Assembly: GCF_005893125.1 (NCBI RefSeq) | Contig: NZ_VCJS01000083.1 | Coordinates: forward strand, 1 to 51,040 | Origin: Nonomuraea basaltis | GTDB lineage: Bacteria > Actinomycetota > Actinomycetes > Streptosporangiales > Streptosporangiaceae | Direction: 5' to 3' | DNA: 51,040 nucleotides | Shown: positions 40,834-51,040 of the stretch, piece by piece | Numbering within the stretch: position 1 is the first letter of the stretch | Layout of the letters: the number at the start of each line of letters is the position of its first letter | Made by a program: the position numbers and the translations under genes | The notes under the pieces: generated by a model | Seen by the model: the letters and a program-made list of their open reading frames with translations, nothing else | Told to the model about the DNA's origin: nothing | Databases searched by the model: none

Positions 40834-41799
40834 TCAGCCCACCAGTTCCCTGCGGGCACGCTGGCTCAGCCAGGCCGCCGCGCCCATCAGCGCCGGTTGG
40901 GGCGCGACGATCAGCGCGGTCCCGATGGTCGCCAGGTATGCGGCCATGTCCGGATTGGCGGCGAACCGCGTACGGAAGCTACTGGTGCGCACGCGTTCCA
41001 CGATACGTGGCAGCACTCCGCCGCCCAGGTACACCCCACCCCTCGCGCCGAGGGTCAGGGCCACGTTGCCGGCGAAGCTGCCCAGCATGCCGCAGAAGAC
41101 CTCGATCGTCTCCGCGCACAGCGAGTCGTCGAGCCTGGCCACGATGTCGGAGGCGGTCAGGTCGGGCGCGGCGACGCCGTTGACCTGGGCGAGCGCCCGG
41201 TGCAGCCGGACCAGGCCCGGCCCGGACAGCACGTGCTCGGCCACCACGTGCGCCAGTCCCTCGGCCTGCAGCACGCGGACGATCTCCAGTTCGCGCCGGT
41301 CCACGACCGGCACCGTGACGTGCCCGCCCTCGCCGGGGATCGGCGTCCAGCCGTGCTCGGCGGGCACCAGCCCGCCCACGCCGAGCCCGGTGCCGGGACC
41401 GAGCACGGCCTTGACCCCGTAGCCGAGCTCGGGCCCGCCCAGGGACACCAGGTCGCCGCCCGCCAGGTGCGGCAGCGACACGGCCAGCGCCTCGAAGTCG
41501 TTGAGCAGCATCGCGTACGGCACGTCGAGATCGCGTACGGACCCGGCCCACTTGGAGTTCGTGAGCCGGTAGCGGTCGCCGTCGATCGGTCCGGCCACGG
41601 CCAGGCAGGCCGCCCCCGGCCGCACTCCGCCCGCGTGCTGCGCGAGATAGGCGGCTACGGCTTCGGGGAGGGTGTCGTGGTCGGCCCCGGCCAGGACCGC
41701 GACGTTCGACGGCCGCGCGCCGAGCGAGGTGACCAGGCCGAACCTGGCGTTGGTCCCCCCGATGTCCGCTACGAGCCAGGGAAGGTCAAAGGCACTCAC
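40834..41799 (-). CDS. glk: Glucokinase, E. coli Glk type
   Basis: The 321-residue protein begins with the ATP-binding ADIGGTNARFGLV and contains LLNDFEALAVSLP, LGPGTGLGVGGLV and PGEGGHVTVPV, the signatures of the PF02685 glucokinases common in proteobacteria, unlike the ROK-type glucokinase usual in actinobacteria. It phosphorylates glucose to feed Zwf. The GTG at 41799 follows GGAGG by seven bases. It sits between edd and eda in the same operon, so the cluster covers glucose entry and breakdown. The family type hints at transfer of the whole operon, an inference only. Confidence 0.92.
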   Translation of the reverse strand: MSAFDLPWLVADIGGTNARFGLVTSLGARPSNVAVLAGADHDTLPEAVAAYLAQHAGGVRPGAACLAVAGPIDGDRYRLTNSKWAGSVRDLDVPYAMLLNDFEALAVSLPHLAGGDLVSLGGPELGYGVKAVLGPGTGLGVGGLVPAEHGWTPIPGEGGHVTVPVVDRRELEIVRVLQAEGLAHVVAEHVLSGPGLVRLHRALAQVNGVAAPDLTASDIVARLDDSLCAETIEVFCGMLGSFAGNVALTLGARGGVYLGGGVLPRIVERVRTSSFRTRFAANPDMAAYLATIGTALIVAPQPALMGAAAWLSQRARRELVG

Positions 41800-41896
41800 C
41801 GCACACCTCCGGCAGTCAGGGCGCTCCCAAGATCGCCCGCCATACTCCGAAGGATGCCATGGACGCTCATACCGCCCCGTACCGGCCCATGACCGC

Positions 41897-45312
<3,416 letters not shown>

Positions 45313-45401
45313 GGTGAAGGCTCCGATGGTCTACCAGGGAAGGACAGAACGGACACTAACGAGAGTTTGGGTAGTACACAAGCCGAGTTTTGCCATTTGA
45401 G

Positions 45402-45424
45402 ATGAAAAAGTACTGACTTTTCAT
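45402..45424. promoter_or_regulatory. Operator candidate between zwf and the ROK gene
   Basis: ATGAAAA at 45402-45408 and TTTTCAT at 45418-45424 form an AT-rich inverted repeat with a 9-base centre, standing out in a GC-rich region. It lies 30 bases before the ROK start and 90 bases before zwf. ROK repressors bind AT-rich palindromes of this kind. Confidence 0.6.
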
Positions 45425-45453
45425 TACCTAACCCCATGTGGTTCACTTAGCCG

Positions 45454-46659
45454 ATGCCACGACGTACCGCCGCGACACTCGCCACCAGCGGCGAGGTGCT
45501 CCGCCTCATCCGCACCGGTGAGGCCGTGACGCGGGCCGATCTCGGCCGGGTGACCGGCCTGTCGCGCCCCGCGGTGCAGCTGCGCGTCGGTGAGCTGCTG
45601 GAACGCGGTCTGGTCGTGGAGCGCACCGACGCCCCGTCCACGGGCGGGCGGCCGCCGGTCAGGCTGGAGTTCAACGCCGAGGGCGGCGTGGTGCTGGTGG
45701 CGGCGCTCGGCGCGAGCCGCACCAGGGTCGCGGTCTGCGACCTGGCCGGGCACGAGCTGGCCGGCCGCGAGTTCGTCATGGACGTGGAGCAGGGCCCCGA
45801 CGTCGTGCTGCCGCTGCTCATGGACACCTGGGACGAGCTGCTCGGCGATCGGCCGCGCTCGATGATCAGGGGCGTCGGGATGGGCGTGCCGGCCACGGTC
45901 GAGTTCGCGCAGGGCCGCACCGAGAGCGCCCGCGTGATGGCGTCGTGGACCGGCGTGGTGATCCCCCCGATCATCCGCGGCCGCTTCCCCGTCCCCGTGC
46001 TCGTGGACAACGACGTGAACGTGCTGGCCATCGGCGAGCACCGCGGCGCCTACCCCGACCTGGACGACCTGATGTTCGTGAAGGTCTCCACGCGGATCGG
46101 CGCGGGCGTGATCGCCGGAGGCGGCATCCTGCGCGGCGCGCTGGGCGCGGCGGGCGAGATCGGGCACATCCCCGTGCTGGACGGCGGCGGCGTGCTGTGC
46201 CGCTGCGGCAACACCGACTGCGTCGACTCCGTGGCCAGCGGCACCGCGCTGCTGCGCGACCTGCGCGGGGCCGGCAGGGACGTCAAGACGATCGCGGACG
46301 TGACCGCGCTGGTACGGGCGGGCGACGCCGAGACGATGGCCATGGTCCGCACCGCCGGTCGCCGGATCGGGGAGGTGCTGGCCGGGGCGGTCAACATCCT
46401 CAACCCGTCGGTGGTGGTCCTGGGCGGCGACATGGCGGAGGCGTTCGGGCCCCTGGTGTCGAGCATCCGCGAGGTCGTCTACCGCCGCTCCACGGCCCTG
46501 GCCACCAGGCGGCTGCGCATCGAGCCGAGCCGGCTGGGCGCGGGCGCGGGCATCAGCGGCTGCGCGGTGATGGTGCTCGACCACGTCCTGTCGCCCGAGG
46601 CGGTCGACGAGACGATGAAGGTCTCGGTCGTGCGCCGCGACCGCGTTGCCTCCGGCTAG
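45454..46659 (+). CDS. ROK-family transcriptional regulator
   Basis: The 401-residue protein starts with a winged helix (AVTRADLGRVTGLSRPAVQLRV) and continues as a ROK sugar-kinase-like domain with the zinc-binding CRCGNTDCVDSVASG and the EIGHIPV motif. The ATP-site DxGxT is degenerate (ALGASRTRVAV), so it is a regulator and not a kinase. Divergent placement makes it the likely repressor of the Entner-Doudoroff operon, perhaps responding to glucose or a phosphorylated sugar. Confidence 0.9.
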   Translation: MPRRTAATLATSGEVLRLIRTGEAVTRADLGRVTGLSRPAVQLRVGELLERGLVVERTDAPSTGGRPPVRLEFNAEGGVVLVAALGASRTRVAVCDLAGHELAGREFVMDVEQGPDVVLPLLMDTWDELLGDRPRSMIRGVGMGVPATVEFAQGRTESARVMASWTGVVIPPIIRGRFPVPVLVDNDVNVLAIGEHRGAYPDLDDLMFVKVSTRIGAGVIAGGGILRGALGAAGEIGHIPVLDGGGVLCRCGNTDCVDSVASGTALLRDLRGAGRDVKTIADVTALVRAGDAETMAMVRTAGRRIGEVLAGAVNILNPSVVVLGGDMAEAFGPLVSSIREVVYRRSTALATRRLRIEPSRLGAGAGISGCAVMVLDHVLSPEAVDETMKVSVVRRDRVASG

Positions 46660-46665
46660 AGGCCG

Positions 46666-48240
46666 TCAGACGTCCCACCGCGGCTCGTCGCTCTCCCGTA
46701 CGAGCCCGTCCGCGCCGACGATCAGGTAGCGGTCGAGGTCGGCCGCGAACCACCGGTCGTGCGTGACCGCCAGCACCGTTCCCTCATATCCCTCCAGCCC
46801 TTGCTGCAACGCCTCCGCGCTCGCCAGGTCCAGGTTGTCGGTCGGCTCGTCGAGCAGCAGCAGCGTGGCGCCCGACAGCTCCAGCAGCAGGATCTGCAGC
46901 CGGGCCTGCTGCCCGCCCGACAGCGTCTCGAAGGGCTGCCCGCCGGCCGGTGCCAGCTCGTAGCGGGCCAGCGCCGCCATGGCCTCGTTGCGGGTCATCG
47001 CGTGCTCGCGCATCACCACGTCCGCGGCCGCCCGCCCCTTCAGGTCAGGCCGCAGGTGGGTCTGCGCGAAATGGCCGGGCGCGACCCTGGCGCCCAGCCG
47101 TGCCACGCCGGTGTGCGCGATCGGCTCGCCGGCCAGCAGCCGCAGGAAGCAGGACTTGCCGGTGCCGTTCAGGCCGAGCACGCCGACCCGCTCGCCGTAC
47201 CAGATCTCGGTGGAGAACGGCCGCAGCAGCCCGGTCAGCTCCAGCTCCTCGCAGATCACCGCCCGCTTTCCGGTACGTCCGCCGCGCAGCCTCATCCGGA
47301 CGTTCTGCTCCTTCGGCGCCCGCTGCGGCGGCCCCTCTCGCTCGAACCGCTCCAGCCGCGTGACCGCCGACTGGTACGCCCCCGCCAGCGCGTCGTTGTT
47401 CGCCGACCGCTGGCGCAGCGTGTGCACCAGCCGGCGCAGCCTGGCCCGCTCGTCCTCCCAGCGCTGCCGCCGCTCCTCCAGCCGCTCCCTGCGCTGCCTG
47501 CGCGCCTCGGCGTAGCCCGCGAAGCCGCCGCCGTGCACCCACACCGTGCGCCCCTCCACGGTGATGATCCGGTCGGCCGCCTCGGCCAGGAGCTGCCGGT
47601 CGTGCGAGACGAGCAGCACCGTCTTGGCCGAGCCCCTGATCGCCTGCTCCAGCCACTGCTTGGCCCGCACGTCCAGGTAGTTGTCCGGCTCGTCCAGCAG
47701 CAGCACCTCGTCGGGCCCGCGCAGCAGCGCCTCCAGCATGAGCCGCTTCTGCTCGCCGCCCGACAGCGTGGCCAGGCTCCTGTCCTTGATCCGCTCGTAC
47801 GGCCGCCCCAGCGCCTCGGTCGCGCACACGTCCCACACGACCTCCAGCTCGTAGCCGCCCGCGTCGGCGTAGTCGGCGATGGCCTGGGCGTAGGCGAGCT
47901 GAGCGGGCTGATCGTCTCTTCTGGAGATCGCCGCCTCGGCCGCCGCCAGCTCCGCCGCCGCGTCCCGGATGGGCCGCGGCGCCACGTTCAGCAGCAGGTC
48001 GTGCACGGTGCCCTCGCCGAGGAACTGCCGCATCACGCCGATGCCGCCGCTGCTCGCGATCCGGCCGTCGGAGGGGTGGAGCTCGCCCGCGATCAGCCGC
48101 AGCAGCGTGGTCTTGCCCGCGCCGTTCGGCCCGACGAGCGCCGCCTTGGCCCCGTCGCCCACCTTGAACGACGCCTCCAGCAGCAGCGGCCGCCCGTCGG
48201 GCAGCAGGTACGTCAGCTCGCTCGCCTCGATGTGCCCCAT
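46666..48240 (-). CDS. ABC-F family ATPase, possible ribosome protection
   Basis: The ATG at 48240 (GGAGGGATCGCC upstream) gives 524 residues without membrane segments. Two ATPase cassettes are present: GPNGAGKTT, LSGGEQKRLM and LLLDEPDNYLD in the first; GLNGTGKSC, LSGGQQARLQ and LLLDEPTDNLD in the second. The inter-domain linker (about 240-300) is highly charged and helical (RRQRRERLEERRQRWEDE). ABC-F proteins bind the ribosome; some confer resistance to macrolides, lincosamides or pleuromutilins, others are translation factors. A divergent TetR gene favours a resistance role. Confidence 0.88.
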   Translation of the reverse strand: MGHIEASELTYLLPDGRPLLLEASFKVGDGAKAALVGPNGAGKTTLLRLIAGELHPSDGRIASSGGIGVMRQFLGEGTVHDLLLNVAPRPIRDAAAELAAAEAAISRRDDQPAQLAYAQAIADYADAGGYELEVVWDVCATEALGRPYERIKDRSLATLSGGEQKRLMLEALLRGPDEVLLLDEPDNYLDVRAKQWLEQAIRGSAKTVLLVSHDRQLLAEAADRIITVEGRTVWVHGGGFAGYAEARRQRRERLEERRQRWEDERARLRRLVHTLRQRSANNDALAGAYQSAVTRLERFEREGPPQRAPKEQNVRMRLRGGRTGKRAVICEELELTGLLRPFSTEIWYGERVGVLGLNGTGKSCFLRLLAGEPIAHTGVARLGARVAPGHFAQTHLRPDLKGRAAADVVMREHAMTRNEAMAALARYELAPAGGQPFETLSGGQQARLQILLLELSGATLLLLDEPTDNLDLASAEALQQGLEGYEGTVLAVTHDRWFAADLDRYLIVGADGLVRESDEPRWDV

Positions 48241-48304
48241 GGCGATCCCTCCTCTCGATCGTTGTTCCACTTACTAGACCATCGATCCAGTCATGCGTAC
48301 AACG

Positions 48305-48316
48305 TATTATCTCTTC
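48305..48316 (+). promoter_or_regulatory. -10 element for leaderless tetR transcript
   Basis: TATTAT at 48305-48310 is followed by six bases and then GTG at 48317. This spacing would put the transcription start on the initiation codon. No ribosome binding site is present in the gap. Confidence 0.5.
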
Positions 48317-48985
48317 GTGGACACCGTGTGGTCGCGCCCCCAGAAGGCGCCGAGGCAGACGCTGACGCTGGAGCGGATCGTGGCGGAGGCGGTGGCGCTC
48401 CTCGACGATGAGGGCGTGGGCCGGCTGACCATGCGCCGCCTGGCCGAACGGCTCGACACCGGCTCGACCACCCTCTACTGGCACGTCAAGACCAAGGACG
48501 ACGTCCTGGACCTGGCCCTCGACGCCGTCTTCGGCGACGTGCGACTGCCGGACCGGCGGCCGGACGGCGGCTGGCACGAGCCCGTCCGCGCGCTGATCAA
48601 GGGCTGGCGCGCCGCCCTGCTGCGCCACCCGTGGTCGGCCACCATCCTCGACCGCCCGCTCATGGGCCCGAACGCCCTGGAGCGCACCGAGTTCCTCTAC
48701 GAGACCCTGGCCGCCGCGGGCTTCGCCACGCCGAAGGCGGCCGCGTACAGCCTGTCCAACTACGTCATGGGCTCGGTCATCATGCAGGTCACCTTGCAGG
48801 ACCGCGACCGCGAGGACACCGGCGCGTTCCTCCGCGAGCGCGCCGGCCGCTACCCGGCTCTCGCCGAGCACGGCCTCGGCTTTTCCCCGGGACCCGCAAG
48901 CGATCCCTTCGCCGAGTGGGACGCCACGTTCGACGAGGGCCTCGGCTACCTCCTCGCCGGCATGGAACAGGCCAGAAGGACATGA
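48317..48985 (+). CDS. TetR-family regulator with TetR_C domain
   Basis: The GTG at 48317 gives 222 residues starting VDTVWSRPQK, the usual beginning of this subfamily; ATG at 48293 would add eight residues but would span the probable -10 box. The helix-turn-helix is LTMRRLAERLDTGSTTLYWHVKTKDDVL in its core pieces (MRRLAERLDTGS, LYWHVK). The C-terminal part is the tetracycline-repressor-like ligand domain. It is divergent from the ABC-F gene and convergent with an MFS exporter, so it may control one or both in response to a drug. Confidence 0.88.
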   Translation: MDTVWSRPQKAPRQTLTLERIVAEAVALLDDEGVGRLTMRRLAERLDTGSTTLYWHVKTKDDVLDLALDAVFGDVRLPDRRPDGGWHEPVRALIKGWRAALLRHPWSATILDRPLMGPNALERTEFLYETLAAAGFATPKAAAYSLSNYVMGSVIMQVTLQDRDREDTGAFLRERAGRYPALAEHGLGFSPGPASDPFAEWDATFDEGLGYLLAGMEQARRT

Positions 48986-48990
48986 AACAG

Positions 48991-49046
48991 GGCGCGGCGC
49001 CCCACTGGGTGAGGCGCCGCGCCGGGCGAGCCCGCGGCGGGCTCGC
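48991..49046. terminator. Two stacked hairpins between convergent tetR and MFS genes
   Basis: The first hairpin has perfect 11-base arms (48991-49001 with 49013-49023, GGCGCGGCGCC type) around an 11-base loop. The second has perfect 9-base arms (49026-49034 with 49038-49046, GCGAGCCCG) around three bases. They fill the gap and can stop transcription from both sides. Confidence 0.85.
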
Positions 49047-49051
49047 AGGGC

Positions 49052-50449
49052 TCAGTGCACGACGTCCGCGTCCTCCCGCGCCTGCTTGGGCAGCAGCAGC
49101 CCGGCCACGAAGGTCGCGGCGATCATCCCGGCCGCCGCCCACAGCGTCATCCGCACGCTGCCCGTGCCGGCGTAGACCGTGCCCAGCAGCGCCAGCCCCA
49201 GCGCGCCGCCGACCTGCTGCAGCGCGGTGAGGGTGCCGGACGCCGAGCCGGTCTCCTGCGGCTCGACCGCGGCCATCACGATGCCGAAGTACGGCGTCAT
49301 GATCAGGCCGCTGCCCAGCCCGGTCACCGCGAGTGCCGGCGCCAGCTGCCAGGGAGAGACGCCGGGCGAGGCGATGGCGATCACGCCGACCACGCCGAGC
49401 CCCATGACGACCGCTCCGGCCAGCAGCACCTTGCGCCCGTGCCGCCGTGCGGCCTGCGCGACGCCCATGCCCGCGATCATGCCGAGCGATGCGGGAACGC
49501 CGGTCAGCGCCGCCTTGAGCGGCGAGTACCCCAGGCCGAGCTGCGTGTAGAGGCCGATCACGAAGAAGAACCCGGCGAACGCGGCGAAGTAGATCGCGCC
49601 GGTCGCCATGCCGGAGACGAACGCCCGCTTGCGGAACAGGCTCGGCGCCATCAGCGGGTCGCCGCCGCGCGCGGCCCGGCGCCGCTCGTAGGCGGCGAAG
49701 ACCGCGAACACCGCGCCCGAGGCGGCCATCATCGCGAACGACCATGCCGGCCACCCGTGCTCGCCGCCCTGGACCAGCGGGAACACGATCAGCACGGTGC
49801 CCGCCGAGGCCAGCAGCGCCCCCGGCAGGTCGAGCCGCACGCCGCCGGCCGGACGGGAGGCGGGCAGGAACCGCAGGGCGGCCAGCGCGGCGGCGGCGCC
49901 GACGGGCAGATTGATCAGAAAGATGAGCCGCCAGTCGACACTGGTCAGCACGCCGGCCAGGATCGGCCCGCCCACCGCCGACAACCCGATGACCGGCCCG
50001 AACAGCCCCATCGCCACCGCCAGCTCCTTGGGCGGGAACATCTCCTTCATCAGCCCCATGCCCTGGGGAATCATCGCCGCCCCGAACAGCCCCTGCACGA
50101 TCCTGGCCGCGATGATGGTCTCGGGGGAGAAGGCCAGGGCGCACAGCAGCGACCCAGCGGTGAACCCGATGACGCCGATGAGGAACATGCGCTTGCGCCC
50201 CACGATGTCGCCAAGCCGCCCGCCGGTCAGCAGGCCGGCGGTCATGGCCAGGAGGTAGGCCGCGCCAAGCCACTGAATGAGCGACGTGCCACCGCCGAGC
50301 TGATCGCGCATCGTGGGCCCCGCGATGTTGGTGACGGTGCCGTCGAGCACCTCCATCACGGAACCGGCGAGGATCACCGCGAGCGCCGGCCAGCGCCACC
50401 GGTACAGCTCTGGAGACGTCTGCACCGGGCGGATGTCGAGGGCGGTCAT
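49052..50449 (-). CDS. MFS drug exporter, EmrB/QacA (DHA2) family
   Basis: The 465-residue protein has 14 predicted membrane helices. Family motifs visible are LDGTVTNIAGPTM in helix 1, GGRLGDIVGRKRMF (loop 2-3), and the antiporter motif C region GPVIGLSAVGGPILAG. It would export hydrophobic drugs with the proton gradient. The ATG at 50449 has AGGAGG a few bases upstream. A long palindrome upstream (50475-50499) suggests control by a TetR/MarR-type repressor. The convergent TetR gene is the nearest candidate. Confidence 0.9.
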   Translation of the reverse strand: MTALDIRPVQTSPELYRWRWPALAVILAGSVMEVLDGTVTNIAGPTMRDQLGGGTSLIQWLGAAYLLAMTAGLLTGGRLGDIVGRKRMFLIGVIGFTAGSLLCALAFSPETIIAARIVQGLFGAAMIPQGMGLMKEMFPPKELAVAMGLFGPVIGLSAVGGPILAGVLTSVDWRLIFLINLPVGAAAALAALRFLPASRPAGGVRLDLPGALLASAGTVLIVFPLVQGGEHGWPAWSFAMMAASGAVFAVFAAYERRRAARGGDPLMAPSLFRKRAFVSGMATGAIYFAAFAGFFFVIGLYTQLGLGYSPLKAALTGVPASLGMIAGMGVAQAARRHGRKVLLAGAVVMGLGVVGVIAIASPGVSPWQLAPALAVTGLGSGLIMTPYFGIVMAAVEPQETGSASGTLTALQQVGGALGLALLGTVYAGTGSVRMTLWAAAGMIAATFVAGLLLPKQAREDADVVH

Positions 50450-50474
50450 GTGTGCCTCCTGAATCGGAACGGCT

Positions 50475-50499
50475 CGTTCTGTTCCAGAATAACAGAACG
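50475..50499. promoter_or_regulatory. Operator candidate for the MFS exporter
   Basis: CGTTCTGTT at 50475-50483 and AACAGAACG at 50491-50499 are perfect 9-base arms around CCAGAAT. GGAACG copies flank it on both sides (50466 and 50499), giving a nested repeat about 26-50 bases upstream of the start codon. The remaining region to 50685 shows nothing recognisable. Confidence 0.7.
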
Positions 50500-50685
50500 G
50501 AACGCTTCATTCCATACAATGTTCAAGATCATCCCATGGGTCGAGGAGTCACCACGGCACAGGTCAAGAGGGCGCTCCGTCACGCGAGCAACCCGTGAGC
50601 CTTCACGACCGGCCATGACAGCCGGCAACCCGGTACGGCGCGTGCGGTGATGCCGGGCGACCGTAAAAGAAGGGGGTTCCAAGGA

Positions 50686-51040
50686 TTAAGAGGAGAAGAT
50701 CCCCTCGCGGCGGATGGTTTGCCAGGGGAGGCGGACACCCAGCAGAGCGGTGGACAGCGACTGGATGACGACCAGGTACATCAGCTGGCGGTAGACGAAC
50801 TGCTGCAGGGGCAGCACCCACAGCACCCGCGCCCGCTCCCGGTCGAGCCGCAGCGCGTACCACCCCGTGAGCGCCTGGATCACCACGAACCCGGCCCACA
50901 CCGCCACCACCGGCAACGGGTCGCCCATCAGCACGCTGTAGATCGCCATCACGTCCACCACGGGCGCGAGCAGCGGCAGCACCACCTGGAACAGCGCCAG
51001 ATAGCCCAGCCCCCGCCGCCCGAACGTCCCCCGCTCGGCC
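50686..51040 (-). CDS. Membrane glycosyltransferase, C-terminal part (partial)
   Basis: The frame is open to the window edge, so only about 117 C-terminal residues are seen. They include hydrophobic helices (FQVVLPLLAPVVDVMAIYSVL in part, VVAVWAGFVVIQALTGWYAL in part) and end with FVYRQLMYLVVIQSLSTALL and LPWQTIRREG. This ending is typical of processive GT2 synthases and of polysaccharide deacetylase/GT2 fusions in actinobacteria. A role in exported polysaccharide synthesis is likely. Confidence 0.75.
   Translation of the reverse strand, partial: AERGTFGRRGLGYLALFQVVLPLLAPVVDVMAIYSVLMGDPLPVVAVWAGFVVIQALTGWYALRLDRERARVLWVLPLQQFVYRQLMYLVVIQSLSTALLGVRLPWQTIRREGIFSS

Overview
The window comes from a high-GC actinomycete chromosome: GTG/TTG starts are common, codons are GC-rich in third position, actinobacterial families such as S-adenosyl methyltransferase PF04672 appear, and the gene set is of soil-actinomycete type (CYP102, CO dehydrogenase, MsiK-like ATPase, ROK and LacI regulators). 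An Entner-Doudoroff operon next to glucokinase fits the Streptosporangiaceae, and this pathway has been reported in Nonomuraea. Genus assignment is an inference. No rRNA, tRNA, CRISPR array or intact transposase was seen.

Layout. Positions 1-5210 hold a cell-surface glycan locus: a partial glycosyltransferase, then on the opposite strand an operon for a NeuA-HAD-NeuB fusion, a GT2 enzyme and a polysialyltransferase-like enzyme. Positions 5281-9074 hold a DcuS/DcuR-type two-component system divergent from dctA. Next come a PF04672 methyltransferase, an unpartnered histidine kinase, a GH13 alpha-glucosidase and a secreted beta-helix protein (9071-14456). A TetR repressor and a self-sufficient CYP102 P450 face each other across two operator palindromes (14906-18636). 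A serine hydrolase, an ACT protein, a zinc sensor/efflux pair and an acyltransferase run to 23894.

Positions 23745-25507 hold a divergent pair: an unrecognised small protein, and a fusion of a peptidase-S51/GATase-like domain with a stand-alone cysteinyl-tRNA-synthetase C-terminal domain. Positions 25636-29848 are a degraded sugar locus: Uma2 protein, MsiK-like ATPase, a heavily deleted GH13 pseudogene, its LacI regulator and a KDPG-type aldolase. A receptor Ser/Thr kinase, a possible IS200/IS605 relic, an atypical P450 with a shortened heme loop and an IclR regulator follow.

Positions 34632-39109 encode a form I carbon monoxide dehydrogenase (coxM-S-L, AYxCSFR motif) plus an XdhC/CoxF maturation factor, divergent from a LysR regulator. 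Positions 40157-45312 encode zwf-edd-glk-eda, a compact route from glucose to pyruvate and glyceraldehyde-3-phosphate lacking only pgl, divergent from a ROK repressor. The right end carries an ABC-F protein, a TetR regulator, a 14-TM drug exporter and the C-terminus of a membrane glycosyltransferase.

The strongest candidates for undescribed biology are the S51-CysS fusion with its divergent partner, and the one-polypeptide nonulosonate synthase/CMP-activation enzyme that lacks the NeuB SAF domain. Start codons were often set by ribosome binding sites or by 4-base stop/start overlaps; alternatives are given where unclear.
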